The position numbers and the translations under genes are program-made. A DNA stretch of 59,433 nt from JBEBGV01 sp040081265 (GTDB lineage: Bacteria; Acidobacteriota; Vicinamibacteria; Vicinamibacterales; UBA2999): assembly GCA_040081265.1 (NCBI GenBank), contig JBEBGV010000027.1, forward strand, positions 1-59,433, in the 5' to 3' direction. Under the pieces are notes generated by a model, which was given only the letters and a program-made list of their open reading frames with translations, was not told the origin of the DNA and made no database searches. Of the stretch, positions 33,774 to 42,600 are shown piece after piece (the stretch's first letter is position 1; each line of letters opens with the position of its first letter).

Positions 33774-33803
33774 ATTCTACCCGTTGCCGGAGGAGCCGGG
33801 CAA
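33774..33803 (-). promoter_or_regulatory. Predicted promoter of cysDNH
   Basis: On the minus strand TTGCCC (33803-33798) and TAGAAT (33779-33774) are separated by 18 bases; the -10 matches the consensus at five of six positions. Transcription would start about 7-8 nt downstream, within 2-4 nt of the leader GTG at 33763. The promoter lies in the divergent gap shared with the DsbD-alpha-like gene. Confidence 0.55.
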
Positions 33804-33860
33804 CTGAACCCCTCGCGGGCCGCCGGGCGTCCCTTCCTTCGGGTTATCTTTGGGGGTAGG

Positions 33861-34358
33861 GTGAATCCGTCCATGAGAAAGCGACTGGTGCTGGTTCTGG
33901 CCGTGGTAGTGCTGGCGAGTGTGTGGGCGAGTGCCCAGGTGCGGCGCCCGACCGCAGAGGTTGCCGCGCGCGTTGACACCAGGACCCCGAAGGCCGGGGG
34001 CACGGTCCGCCTGGTTGCCCATGTGCGCCTGCCTGCTGGACTGCACGTGCAGTCGAACAAGCCGAAGGACCCTGATCTCATTCCGACCGACCTGGCCGTG
34101 ACGCCACCCAAGGGCGTGCGGATGGTCGATATCGTCTATCCGAAGGCCACCGACATCACGCTGCCTGGCTATAAGCTGCCCCTGGCTGTGTACGGGAACG
34201 AGTTCGACATCGTCGTTCGTGTTCGTCTGGACCCGGGGGTGACGCCTGGATCGCTCACGGTGCCGGCAACGCTCCGCTACCAGGCGTGTAATGACTCAGT
34301 GTGCTTTCCCCCGGCCCGTGCCGAAGTGAGCTGGTCGGTTCAGGTGGTTAAAGGGTGA
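33861..34358 (+). CDS. Periplasmic DsbD N-terminal-domain-like protein
   Basis: 165 residues with a signal peptide (KRLVLVLAVVVLASVWASAQ). The mature part is one immunoglobulin-like domain of the DsbD-alpha type, ending LRYQACNDSVCFPPARAEV with Cys143 and Cys148 as the redox pair. In DsbD this domain passes electrons from the membrane part to periplasmic partners; here it is a stand-alone protein. GTG 33861 (GGGGG 4 nt upstream) or ATG 33873 may be the start. It sits 8 bases before an Rrf2 regulator gene and is divergent from cysDNH, so it belongs to a sulfur/thiol locus. Confidence 0.8.
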   Translation: MNPSMRKRLVLVLAVVVLASVWASAQVRRPTAEVAARVDTRTPKAGGTVRLVAHVRLPAGLHVQSNKPKDPDLIPTDLAVTPPKGVRMVDIVYPKATDITLPGYKLPLAVYGNEFDIVVRVRLDPGVTPGSLTVPATLRYQACNDSVCFPPARAEVSWSVQVVKG

Positions 34359-34365
34359 GACCGGC

Positions 34366-34806
34366 GTGCTGACCAAGAAGTCCAAGTACGGGCTCAAGGC
34401 CATGCTCCAGCTCGCTGAGGATGCCGGACGCGGACCCATTCTTGTCTCGGAGCTGGCGGAACGTCAGAGCATTCCCAAGAAGTTTCTTGAAGCGATCCTG
34501 CTTGATCTCAAGCGACACGGGTTCCTGCAGAGCAAGAAGGGGAAGGGCGGAGGCTATCTGCTCAGCCGCCCGCCCAATGCCATCACCGTTGGCCAGATCA
34601 TCCGTGTACTCGAGGGTCCGCTGGCGCTGGTGCCCTGCGCCAGCCAGACGCAATACCGTCGATGCGAAGAGTGTGCGGATGAGGCGACGTGCGGCGTCCG
34701 CCGAGCCATGCTCGAGGTTCGCGACGCCACATCGAAGATTCTCGACCGCACCACCCTGTCTTCGCTGAACGCCCGGAGCCGCAAGGGCACTCTCCGTCGC
34801 GGCTGA
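34366..34806 (+). CDS. Rrf2 family transcriptional regulator
   Basis: 146 residues from GTG 34366. The winged helix holds YGLKAMLQLAED, SIPKKFLEAILLDLKRHGFLQS and KGKGGGYLL, standard for Rrf2. Four cysteines (91, 100, 103, 109) in PCASQTQYRRCEECADEATC could hold an Fe-S cluster, as in IscR, NsrR and RsrR. Next to cysDNH, a role like CymR (cysteine metabolism) is attractive but unproven. Co-transcribed with the DsbD-alpha-like gene (gap 7 bases). A repeat of AAGTC motifs 58 bases after its stop (34864-34890) might be its operator. Confidence 0.9.
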   Translation: MLTKKSKYGLKAMLQLAEDAGRGPILVSELAERQSIPKKFLEAILLDLKRHGFLQSKKGKGGGYLLSRPPNAITVGQIIRVLEGPLALVPCASQTQYRRCEECADEATCGVRRAMLEVRDATSKILDRTTLSSLNARSRKGTLRRG

Positions 34807-34863
34807 CAGGCCCTCATATTCCCACCCCACGCTGACCGTCCGGTACTGGCCGCTTCAAGCCAT

Positions 34864-34899
34864 AAGTCTATCGACTTGATAGGCTAAGTCGGGTAAGCT
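34864..34899 (+). promoter_or_regulatory. Candidate operator and promoter before the second Cys-rich leader
   Basis: AAGTC (34864-34868), GACTT (34873-34877) and AAGTC (34886-34890) make a palindrome and a direct repeat 22 bp (two helical turns) apart; AGTCTATC/GATAGGCT (34865-34872, 34878-34885) is a second inverted repeat. The last AAGTC begins AAGTCGGGTAAG, which recurs with one change before both OAR genes. TAAGCT (34894-34899) could be a -10 that would place the transcript start about 5 nt before the leader ATG at 34911. No good -35 is visible. Confidence 0.45.
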
Positions 34900-34910
34900 T
34901 TCCCTCGGTC

Positions 34911-35000
34911 ATGTCGGTCCACCTTTTCTCTCGTTGTCGGTTCTGCCACACCGCGGCGTCCTGTTGCTGCGCGTGTACCAAGCCGACGACTGGCCGCTGA
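34911..35000 (+). CDS. Cysteine-rich leader peptide upstream of a TonB receptor (29 residues)
   Basis: ATG 34911 to TGA 34998-35000. It begins MSVHLFSRCRFCHTAASCCC and continues ACTKP. Six of 29 residues are Cys: codons at 34935, 34944, 34962, 34965, 34968 and 34974. It shares MS, CRxC and SCCC with the cysDNH leader peptide, a similarity unlikely by chance. The TonB receptor starts 138 nt after its stop. Between them are a UUCG-capped hairpin (GACC/GGTC, 35018-35029) and a CCAGGCC/GGCCAGG hairpin (near 35085-35107), but no clear intrinsic terminator. CGGTTC (34938-34943) within the ORF can pair with GAACCG (35005-35010) just after it. Rho-dependent or translational attenuation is possible. 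Confidence 0.7.
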   Translation: MSVHLFSRCRFCHTAASCCCACTKPTTGR

Positions 35001-35138
35001 GAGAGAACCGTCCGCTAGACCTTCGGGTCCCCTCCCACCAGTCGCTCGGCCGCAACCGATCCAAGTCTATTTGTCGTGTCCCTGCCAGGCCTCAATGCCC
35101 GGCCAGGTCGAGCACTCTTTCCAAACAGTGGGTCCTCA

Positions 35139-37721
35139 ATGTCGATATCGAGCGCGTTTCGTATCCTCCTTTCCCTCGTCATTCTCTTTCCCGCCGCGGT
35201 GCTGGCGCAGGGCGCGGGCTCAATTGCGGGCGTGGTCCTCGACTCGACCGGTGGGGCTGTGCCCGGCGCCACCATCCGAGTTGTGAACACGGTGACCAAT
35301 GCCGTTCAGGAACTCGTCACCAACGAGCAAGGCAGTTACCGTGTTGAAGGCTTGGCGCCAGGTAACTACCGCGTCGAGACCGTACTTGACGGGTTCGAGA
35401 CCACCCAGAGTCAGGCCGTCGTCGGCGCTGGCGAGAATGTGACGGTCAACGCCACGCTGGCGCCGTCTCGCTTCAGTCAGTCTGTGGTTGTGACGGCCAG
35501 GCGCGTTGAGGAGCAGGCGCAGGAAGTGCCGATTCCGGTGTCTGTCGTCAGGGGCGATCTCGTTGCCGATGCCGGGGCCTTCAATGTGAATCGTCTGAAG
35601 GAGATGCTGCCGACGGTGCAGTTCTACTCGACCAATCCCCGCAATTCGGCGATCAACATCCGTGGCCTGGGTTCGCCGTTCGGTCTCACCAATGACGGTC
35701 TGGAACCGGGTGTGGGCTTGTACATAGACGGCGTGTTCTACTCGCGGCCCGCATCGGCGACGCTCGACTTCCTCGACGTCGACCAGGTCGAAGTCCTGCG
35801 CGGCCCTCAGGGGACGCTGTTCGGCAAGAACACGACCGCGGGCGCAATCAACGTGACGACGCGCAAGCCCAGCTTCTCGCCCGGCACTGAGGTTGAGCTC
35901 AACTATGGCAACCTCGGGTTCGTTCAGGCGAAGGCGTCGATCACCGGGCCGATCTTCCCGAAGGTGGCCGGTCGCCTGTCCTTTTCAGGCACGCAGCGTG
36001 ACGGCGTTCTGTTCAACACCGTCACGGGTGACGATGTGAACGACTTGAACAACCTGGGGCTTCGCGGCCAGGTGCTGTTTGCGCCATCGGACAGAGTGGC
36101 CGTCACGGTCGCCGTTGATCACACCCGGCAGCGTCCTGAAGGGAACACCCAGGTTGTCGCAGGCGTTGCGCCGACGCTGCGGGCGGCCAATCGGCAATAC
36201 GCTGCGATCGCTGCCACTCTTGGCTACGCGCCCCCGAGTTTCAATGCGTTTGACCGGGTGACCGACATCGATACGCCGATGCGGTCGTACCAGGATCTGG
36301 CCGGCACGTCCCTGAACATCGACTGGCGGGTTGGTCCGGGCCGACTGACGGCGACGACGGCGTATCGCGTCTGGGACTGGAAGCCGTCAAACGATCGCGA
36401 CTTCATCGGGCTGCCGATCACGACGGTGTCGGCGGCCTACTCCTACCAGAATCAGTGGAGTCAGGAGGTTCGCTATGCAGCGACTGTGACCCCGCATGTC
36501 GGCTTTGTCGGCGGCGCGTTCTTCTTCGGCCAGGGAATCGACTCTGATCCCGCGTTCAGGCAGGAGCAGGGCTCAGCGGCATACGCGTTCCTGCTCGCGC
36601 CGAGCGCCAACGCGTCAACGCCGGGGTTGCTGGACGGCTACGGGTACAACCAGACCCTGAAGTATCGGAATACCAGTTCCGCTGCATTTGGCCAGGTCGA
36701 GTGGTCGATCACCGATCGCCTGAGGGTGCTCCCTGGTCTTCGCCTCAACTATGACCGTAAGAAGGTCGACTTCGACCAGCAGGTGTACGGGGGGCTCCAG
36801 ACGACCAACGCTGCACTCATCGCCCTGCAACGTTCGGTGCTCGCGCCACAGACGTACACGGCTGATGTTGACGACACCAACCTCTCCGGGCAGGCGACCG
36901 TGGCGTACAAAGTCGCCAGGCCTGTCAACACCTACGCCACCTACGCGACCAGCTTCAAATCGGTTGGCTTGAACCTCAACGGCGTGCCCAACGATGCGCA
37001 GGATCGTCCGGTGCTGTCTGCCGCCACTGTGAAGCCTGAGGATGTCCGCCACTTCGAGGCCGGCATCAAGACCGAGCCGTTCCGCGGTGTCACCGCGAAC
37101 CTGTCGGTCTACAACACCGTCGTCAAGGACTTTCAGGCGCAGGTGACCAATGCCGGGGTCGGGGTGCTGCGTGGGTACCTCGCCAATGCCGAGAAGGTTC
37201 GCGTCCGCGGCGTCGAATTCGACGGGAGTGCCGGCGTGACCAACAGCTTCTCGCTGTACTTCAACGCGGCCTACACCGACGGCAAGTACATCTCCTTCAA
37301 AGACGCCCCGCCGCCCTTCGAAGAAACCGGGGGCCCGCAGGTGAAGGACATCTCGGGGTCACTGCTCCCTGGCATCTCAAAGGGTGCAGTGTCCTTCGGT
37401 GGCGAGCACGTGAATCGGGGCAGGCTGCTGGGGCGTTCGGGGCAGTTCTTCACGGCCGCGGACGTGAGTTATCGCTCGTCGTTCTCGTCGAGTTCGACAG
37501 CGTCGAAGTACCTCGTGGTTGATGGGTACTCGCTTGTGAACGCACGAGTAGGCTTCCGCGCCACCGACGCATGGACGCTATCTATCTGGTCGCGCAACCT
37601 GCTCAATGAGGACTACCTCGACCTGCTGAGCGCGGCTCCTGGCAACACCGGGCTCTTCGTCGGTCAGCCTGGCGATCAGCGAACATTCGGCGTGACGCTG
37701 CGGGTGAGTCTCAGGCAGTAG
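35139..37721 (+). CDS. TonB-dependent receptor with carboxypeptidase-regulatory-like N-terminus
   Basis: 860 residues from ATG 35139, followed by a signal peptide (LLSLVILFPAAVLAQ). A CarboxypepD_reg domain (about 25-105: IAGVVLDSTGGAVPGATIRV) precedes the plug (about 110-230: QEVPIPVSVVRGDL, INIRGLG, VEVLRGPQGTLFGKNTTAGAINV) and the barrel, which ends GVTLRVSLRQ. The barrel resembles siderophore- or vitamin-type receptors rather than the two OAR copies at 39600 and 42992. The ligand is unknown. The Cys-rich leader upstream and the neighbouring cys genes suggest uptake of a sulfur-containing compound, which is inference. Convergent with the hydrolase gene (9 bases apart). Confidence 0.93.
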   Translation: MSISSAFRILLSLVILFPAAVLAQGAGSIAGVVLDSTGGAVPGATIRVVNTVTNAVQELVTNEQGSYRVEGLAPGNYRVETVLDGFETTQSQAVVGAGENVTVNATLAPSRFSQSVVVTARRVEEQAQEVPIPVSVVRGDLVADAGAFNVNRLKEMLPTVQFYSTNPRNSAINIRGLGSPFGLTNDGLEPGVGLYIDGVFYSRPASATLDFLDVDQVEVLRGPQGTLFGKNTTAGAINVTTRKPSFSPGTEVELNYGNLGFVQAKASITGPIFPKVAGRLSFSGTQRDGVLFNTVTGDDVNDLNNLGLRGQVLFAPSDRVAVTVAVDHTRQRPEGNTQVVAGVAPTLRAANRQYAAIAATLGYAPPSFNAFDRVTDIDTPMRSYQDLAGTSLNIDWRVGPGRLTATTAYRVWDWKPSNDRDFIGLPITTVSAAYSYQNQWSQEVRYAATVTPHVGFVGGAFFFGQGIDSDPAFRQEQGSAAYAFLLAPSANASTPGLLDGYGYNQTLKYRNTSSAAFGQVEWSITDRLRVLPGLRLNYDRKKVDFDQQVYGGLQTTNAALIALQRSVLAPQTYTADVDDTNLSGQATVAYKVARPVNTYATYATSFKSVGLNLNGVPNDAQDRPVLSAATVKPEDVRHFEAGIKTEPFRGVTANLSVYNTVVKDFQAQVTNAGVGVLRGYLANAEKVRVRGVEFDGSAGVTNSFSLYFNAAYTDGKYISFKDAPPPFEETGGPQVKDISGSLLPGISKGAVSFGGEHVNRGRLLGRSGQFFTAADVSYRSSFSSSSTASKYLVVDGYSLVNARVGFRATDAWTLSIWSRNLLNEDYLDLLSAAPGNTGLFVGQPGDQRTFGVTLRVSLRQ

Positions 37722-37730
37722 CAACTGGCA

Positions 37731-38369
37731 TCAGGGCAACCCGTCCACGTCCTTCATCACCTGCCTGGCAACGTCGATCTCATCGTCGATGATGAGGTGG
37801 CCGATGCCAGGGTAGATGCGGCAGGTTGTTGTCGCCCCCATCTTGGTGAAGAGGGCGGCGCTCTCTTCGACGCGCACCCTCGGGACGTGACCATCGACGT
37901 CGCTGCACCCGAGGAACACCGGCGTGCCTTTGAGGGACCCCTGGCTGGCTTCGAGCGAGCCAGGGGGCCCGATGAGGCCCCCGCTGAAAATCAAGACGCC
38001 GCCGTACCGCCGCGGATGACTGGCGGCGAACTCGGCGGTGAGACACGCGCCCTGGGAAAAACCCAGCAGCACGATGCGCGACGGCAGCACGCCCGCCTTG
38101 AGGACACGCTGAAGCAGGTCACCCAGCATCTCGAGTGCGGAGGAGAGCCCTGGCTCGTTCTGCGCCCGGTTGGCCATGAAGCTGTAGGGATACCAGGACC
38201 GGCCGGCCGCTGTTGGTGCCAGGTACGTCCAGCCGGTGCGTCCGAGTCTGGGAACGAGGTCGAGGATGTTCTGTGGGCCGGCTCCTCGTCCGTGAACCAT
38301 GATGAGAACAGGGGCCTTGCCGAGCGGCTCGCCGTGTTCGACGAGCGGCTCATCGCCGTGAGGATCCAT
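37731..38369 (-). CDS. Phospholipase/carboxylesterase family hydrolase, MhqD-like
   Basis: 212 residues. The small alpha/beta hydrolase fold has VLIMVHGRGAGPQ (oxyanion), the nucleophile elbow GFSQGA (103-108), Asp in CSDVDGHVP and His in YPGIGHLI. It is cytoplasmic. It starts 33 bases after the stop of the ring-cleaving dioxygenase. In Bacillus the quinone-stress proteins MhqO (dioxygenase) and MhqD (hydrolase of this family) are encoded in co-regulated operons, so the same partnership is likely here. Confidence 0.85.
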   Translation of the reverse strand: MDPHGDEPLVEHGEPLGKAPVLIMVHGRGAGPQNILDLVPRLGRTGWTYLAPTAAGRSWYPYSFMANRAQNEPGLSSALEMLGDLLQRVLKAGVLPSRIVLLGFSQGACLTAEFAASHPRRYGGVLIFSGGLIGPPGSLEASQGSLKGTPVFLGCSDVDGHVPRVRVEESAALFTKMGATTTCRIYPGIGHLIIDDEIDVARQVMKDVDGLP

Positions 38370-38402
38370 CGTGTGGTGTGGTCTCCGGCGCGTCTACTGC
38401 GC

Positions 38403-39353
38403 CTATGCGTAGGTTATCTGAGGCAGCCTGGTTTCGATCTCGCTGCGATGGGGTTCTTCCCACGGTGGCAGCTTCAGGTCGAGGCCGAGCGTGCGGAGGT
38501 CTTCGTCGATGGTGAATCCCGGCCCCATCGTCGCCACTTCGAAGAGCACTCCGCCCGGCTCGCGGAAGTAGATGGAGGTGAAGTACTGACGGTCTCGGAC
38601 TTCTGTCACCTTGAGCCCCTGACCGATGAGCTCCTCCCGGAGCGCCAGCTGTTGTTCGCCGTCCGCAATCGCCATGGCCACGTGGTGGACGGTGCCGAGG
38701 CCGTTTCTGGCACCGGTCGCGTGAGAGTCGTGCAGGATGTCGATCGTGTGGCCCGCGCCCGAACCACCGACCGCGACGCGCACGCGGCCGTCGGTTTCCG
38801 CTACGACCACATAGCCGAGCGTTCCGCACATCAGTGCGAGCGTTGGTTTCGGGTCGCGAACCACGAGCGAAACGCTGTGGAGGCCGCGGAGGGCGTGGGC
38901 GCGGTCGATGGTGCTCACCCACGGCGTCCGTACATCTTCGTTGTCTCCGACCAACTCGAAGAGTAGTCCGGATGTATCGCGAAAGACCAGGACCTGGTCA
39001 GAGAATCGAGGCCGCCCTTCAGCGACAGGCACTCCGTGTTCGCGGAGGCGTGACTCCCAGAAGCTGAGCGAAGAGGCTGGAACCGAGAAAGACGTGGCGA
39101 CGATCTGGCCTGCGCCCTTTTCGCCGACCGGGACCTTCCAGCCCTTGTATGGAAACGTTGTCCAGAGCGTCCCGGGGGTGCCGTGCTCGTCGCCGTAATA
39201 GAAGTGGTAGACGTTACGGTTGTCGAAGTTGACCGTTTTCTTGACGAGGCGCAAGCCAAGCAGGTCGAGGCAGAAGTCGAGGTCTTCCTGTGCGTCCGCG
39301 ACGGTGGCGGTGACGTGATGCAGCCCGAGGAGGGGAGGGGGCACGGTGGGCAA
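38403..39353 (-). CDS. Ring-cleaving dioxygenase, VOC family (MhqO/PcpA-like)
   Basis: 316 residues with two vicinal-oxygen-chelate halves. The first starts LLGLHHVTATVADAQEDLDF, with the metal His near residue 13; the second has GTVHHVAMAIADGEQQ and GVLFEVATMGPGF, whose Glu completes the 2-His-1-carboxylate Fe(II) site. NVYHFYYGDEHGTPGTLWT is typical of the MhqO/LinE group that opens hydroquinone rings. First gene of a two-gene operon with the MhqD-like hydrolase. The promoter would be in the 246-base gap shared with the divergent OAR gene. No adjacent MarR-type (MhqR) regulator is present. Confidence 0.9.
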   Translation of the reverse strand: MPTVPPPLLGLHHVTATVADAQEDLDFCLDLLGLRLVKKTVNFDNRNVYHFYYGDEHGTPGTLWTTFPYKGWKVPVGEKGAGQIVATSFSVPASSLSFWESRLREHGVPVAEGRPRFSDQVLVFRDTSGLLFELVGDNEDVRTPWVSTIDRAHALRGLHSVSLVVRDPKPTLALMCGTLGYVVVAETDGRVRVAVGGSGAGHTIDILHDSHATGARNGLGTVHHVAMAIADGEQQLALREELIGQGLKVTEVRDRQYFTSIYFREPGGVLFEVATMGPGFTIDEDLRTLGLDLKLPPWEEPHRSEIETRLPQITYA

Positions 39354-39497
39354 TTATTTTACAATCCATTTTCCCGTGCCGTCACCGGGCCGCTCATTCA
39401 GCTCCTTGAATCGCCCAGGCACGCTGTCGCGAGATTTCCTAATGAACCGCGGGCCGGAGCGGGCGCGACCCACGGAACGGATTTCGCTCCCAATCTC

Positions 39498-39623
39498 CTG
39501 TTCATCCCTTATACCGGGCAAGTCGGATAAGGTCGCGGCCTCTTCACTCCCGTATACCGGAGAGGCGCGATTTGGAGACGAACCTAAGGAGGCAGTGGAA
39601 TGCGGTCAATCGTAAAGTGCAGC
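39498..39623 (+). repeat. 126-bp direct repeat, copy 1 (promoter/leader of OAR receptor 1)
   Basis: Identical base for base to 42890-43015. It spans 102 bp upstream of the start codon and the first 24 coding bases. It contains CCCTTATACCGG (39506-39517), CCCGTATACCGG (39549-39560), AAGTCGGATAAG (39520-39531) and AAGGAGG before the ATG. The two TATACCGG boxes are 43 bp apart, about four helical turns, suggesting paired operator sites. Confidence 0.95.
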
Positions 39624-42600
39624 ATTGCGTGTCTGTTCGCAGTGCTGGTGCTCGCGCCGTCGATGGCCTATGCACAGGCATCGATCGCGGGTACGGTCAA
39701 GGACACTTCGGGTGCGGTACTGCCCGGAGTCACCGTGGAAGCAGCAAGTCCAGTCCTCATCGAAAAGGTCCGCACGGTCGTGACCGACGGCAACGGTCGG
39801 TATCAGATGATTGATCTGAGACCGGGCGCCTACTCAGTGACATTCACGCTGGGCGGATTCAATACCGTCAAGCGTGAAGGCGTAACGCTCGCAGGGGCAG
39901 CCATCTCGACCATTGATGCCGAGATGCGCGTGGGCGCTCTTGAAGAAACAGTGACCGTCACCGGCGAAGCGCCGGTCGTGGACACGTCGACGATCACCAG
40001 GCAGGCGGTGATGAACTCTGAAACGGTCGACTCGCTTCCCACCGCGCGTAACTACTTTGGCCTGGCGCGCATGGTGCCCGGCACGAGCGGTGGCGGCAAC
40101 GACGTCGGCGGTTCGGCGATTCAGGACGTCGGCACCGGTGTGACCGTCCACGGCAGCCGGTCGACAGACCAGCGTGTCACCGTGAACGGCGTCAGCACGA
40201 TGACGCTGCAGGCTGGTGGCAGCATCGGCGGCCAGACGCCGGACGTCGGTTCGGCGGCGGAAGTGACCGTCGACACGACGAACCTGTCGGCCGACCTGCC
40301 GACGGGTGGTCTGCGCATCAACTTCATCCCTCGCGACGGCGGCAATAAGTTCGCGAGCTCGACGTTTTTCACGATCTCTGATGACTCGCTGCAGGGCGAC
40401 AACTTCTCTGATGAGCTGAAGGCGGCGGGCCTGCCGACGCCCAACGCTGTGATCCGGAACTGGGACGTCAACGAGGCGCTTGGTGGCCCGATCAAGAGGG
40501 ACAAGGTGTGGTTCTGGTTCTCGACGCGTTACAACTCGGTCAAGAACCAGGCGGCGATCTTCAACAACCTGAATGCGTTCAAGCCGACCGAGTTCCTCTA
40601 CGTGCCAGACACGACGAGCCCGGGCGTGATGAAGGGCTACCAGGCGAACAACAGCGTGCGCGTGACCTACCAGGTGAGCCCGCGCAACAAGGTCGCGGTG
40701 ACGTACAAGGCCGACAGATGGTGCAACTGCCCGGACAACATCAGCGGCACGGTGTCGCCGGAAGCGGGTCGCGATCGTCGATTCCCGCGTCTGCGTCAGG
40801 AGCACTTCGAATGGACCTCGCCCATCACGAGTAAGTTCCTCGTCGAAGCCGTGGGCCTGCACTTGTTCGAGCGCTGGGGCAACATGAACCTGCGCCTGGA
40901 GGACGGCGGTGGCTCACTGACCGATCCGGCGCAGGCGGCGGTCCTCTCCCAGATGATCCCAGTGGTTGAGCAGAGCAACAACCTGAACTACCGTCAGCAG
41001 AACGGCACCTACAACAACACGCTGGTTCCGAGCTGGACCTACCGCGTTGCCACGTCCTATGTGACCGGCACGCACGCATTCAAAGCCGGCATCAACAATC
41101 TCACCGGTTACCTCGACAACGGGCAGTACCGCCTCACGGACCTGTCCTATGCCTTCAACGGTGGTGTCCCGACGCAGCTGACTCAATGGGCGACCGGGTA
41201 CACGGTGAAGAGCCAGATGCGGTCTGACTGGGGGATCTTCGCCCAGGATCGGATGAACCTCGGGCGCGCGACCGTGCAGGGCGCGATCCGGTTTGACGGT
41301 TTCAACACCGGATTCCCGGAGCAGACCGCGGGGCCGACGCAGTACGCGCCGAACCGCAACATTACCTTCCCCGAGTCAGACAGCACCTCCTGGAAGGACC
41401 TCAGCTACCGCACCGGTTTCATCTATGACCTGCGCGGTAACGGCAAGACCGCTCTCAAGGTGTCGGCCAACAAGTATCTGTATGGTCAGACGCTGAACGG
41501 CATCGTCATTGCCAAGAACCCGATCAATACGCTCGCGACCAGCACCAACCGCTCGTGGACGGACGCGAATCGCAACTTCACGCCGGATTGCGACCTGCTC
41601 AACTCCGCGGCCAATGGTGAATGCGGTGCGTGGGCGAACTCCGCCTTCGGCACGGCAGCGGCGACGGCGCAGTTCGATCCGGATCTGCTTGGTGGCTGGG
41701 GCAACCGCGCCTCCAACTGGGAGTTCTCGGCCAGCGTGCAGCATGAGCTGATGCGTGGCGTCGGTGTGGACTTCGGTTACTTCCGCCGCATCTGGCAGAA
41801 CTTCACGGTGACCGATAACCTGGCGGTGACCGCGGCTGACTACACGCAGTTCTCGCTGAACGTGCCGACCGACTCGCGTCTGCCTGACGGCGGCGGCTAC
41901 ACGCTCACGAAGCTGTATGCGCTGAACCAGAGCGGCGTCGGCAAGGTGCAGAACTACAACACCGTGTCGGACAAGTACGGCAAGCAGATTGATCACTGGA
42001 ACGGCTTTGACCTGACGGTCAACGCTCGTCTGCAGAACGGACTCTTGCTGAACGGTGGCATGAGCACCGGCAAGCAGGTGACGGACAACTGTGAGATCGT
42101 CGCCAAGCTGCCGGAAATGCAGTTCGTGTCGGCGGCGTCGACGGCGCAGCCGATCGAGGCGGCGGGGACGCAGATTCCTGGCGATTTCTGCCACAACGAG
42201 ACTGGATGGGCGCCTCAGTTCAAGATGTACGGGATCTACACCGTGCCGAAGATCGCTGTCCAGTTGTCCGGTACGTACCGCAACGTCGCCGGCGACTACC
42301 AGGTGGCCGTTCTGACCGCCACCAACGCGTTTCTGGCGACCAATTCGACGCTCGGCCGCACACTGGCTGGGTCGACCACAACGCCGATCTCGCTGACCTC
42401 CCAAAACAATGCGTCGAGGGGGGGTGTCAACGACATCCTGGGACCGAACTACCTCGACCGTCGCAACGAGCTGGATGTGCGTATCGGCAAGGTGATGCGC
42501 TTCGGGGCTGCGCGTACGCAGATCAGTCTGGACATCTTCAATGCGTTGAACTCTGACGCAGTGGTTCGGGCGAGTTCGGCCTATGCCACCTACAATACGC

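Noticed and set aside
33686..34111. The Cys-rich sequence read as the C-terminus of a 141-residue protein.
   Set aside because: The upstream part runs through the divergent DsbD-alpha-like gene and across the predicted promoter; only the last 25 codons lie in transcribed leader.
34864..34890. IscR-type iron-sulfur regulator site.
   Set aside because: The spacing and the A/T-rich core of the E. coli consensus are not present; kept only as a generic candidate operator.
34934..35347. A 137-codon plus-strand frame across the second leader and the start of the TonB receptor.
   Set aside because: It overlaps the signal peptide and regulatory domain of the receptor in another frame and has no conserved features.
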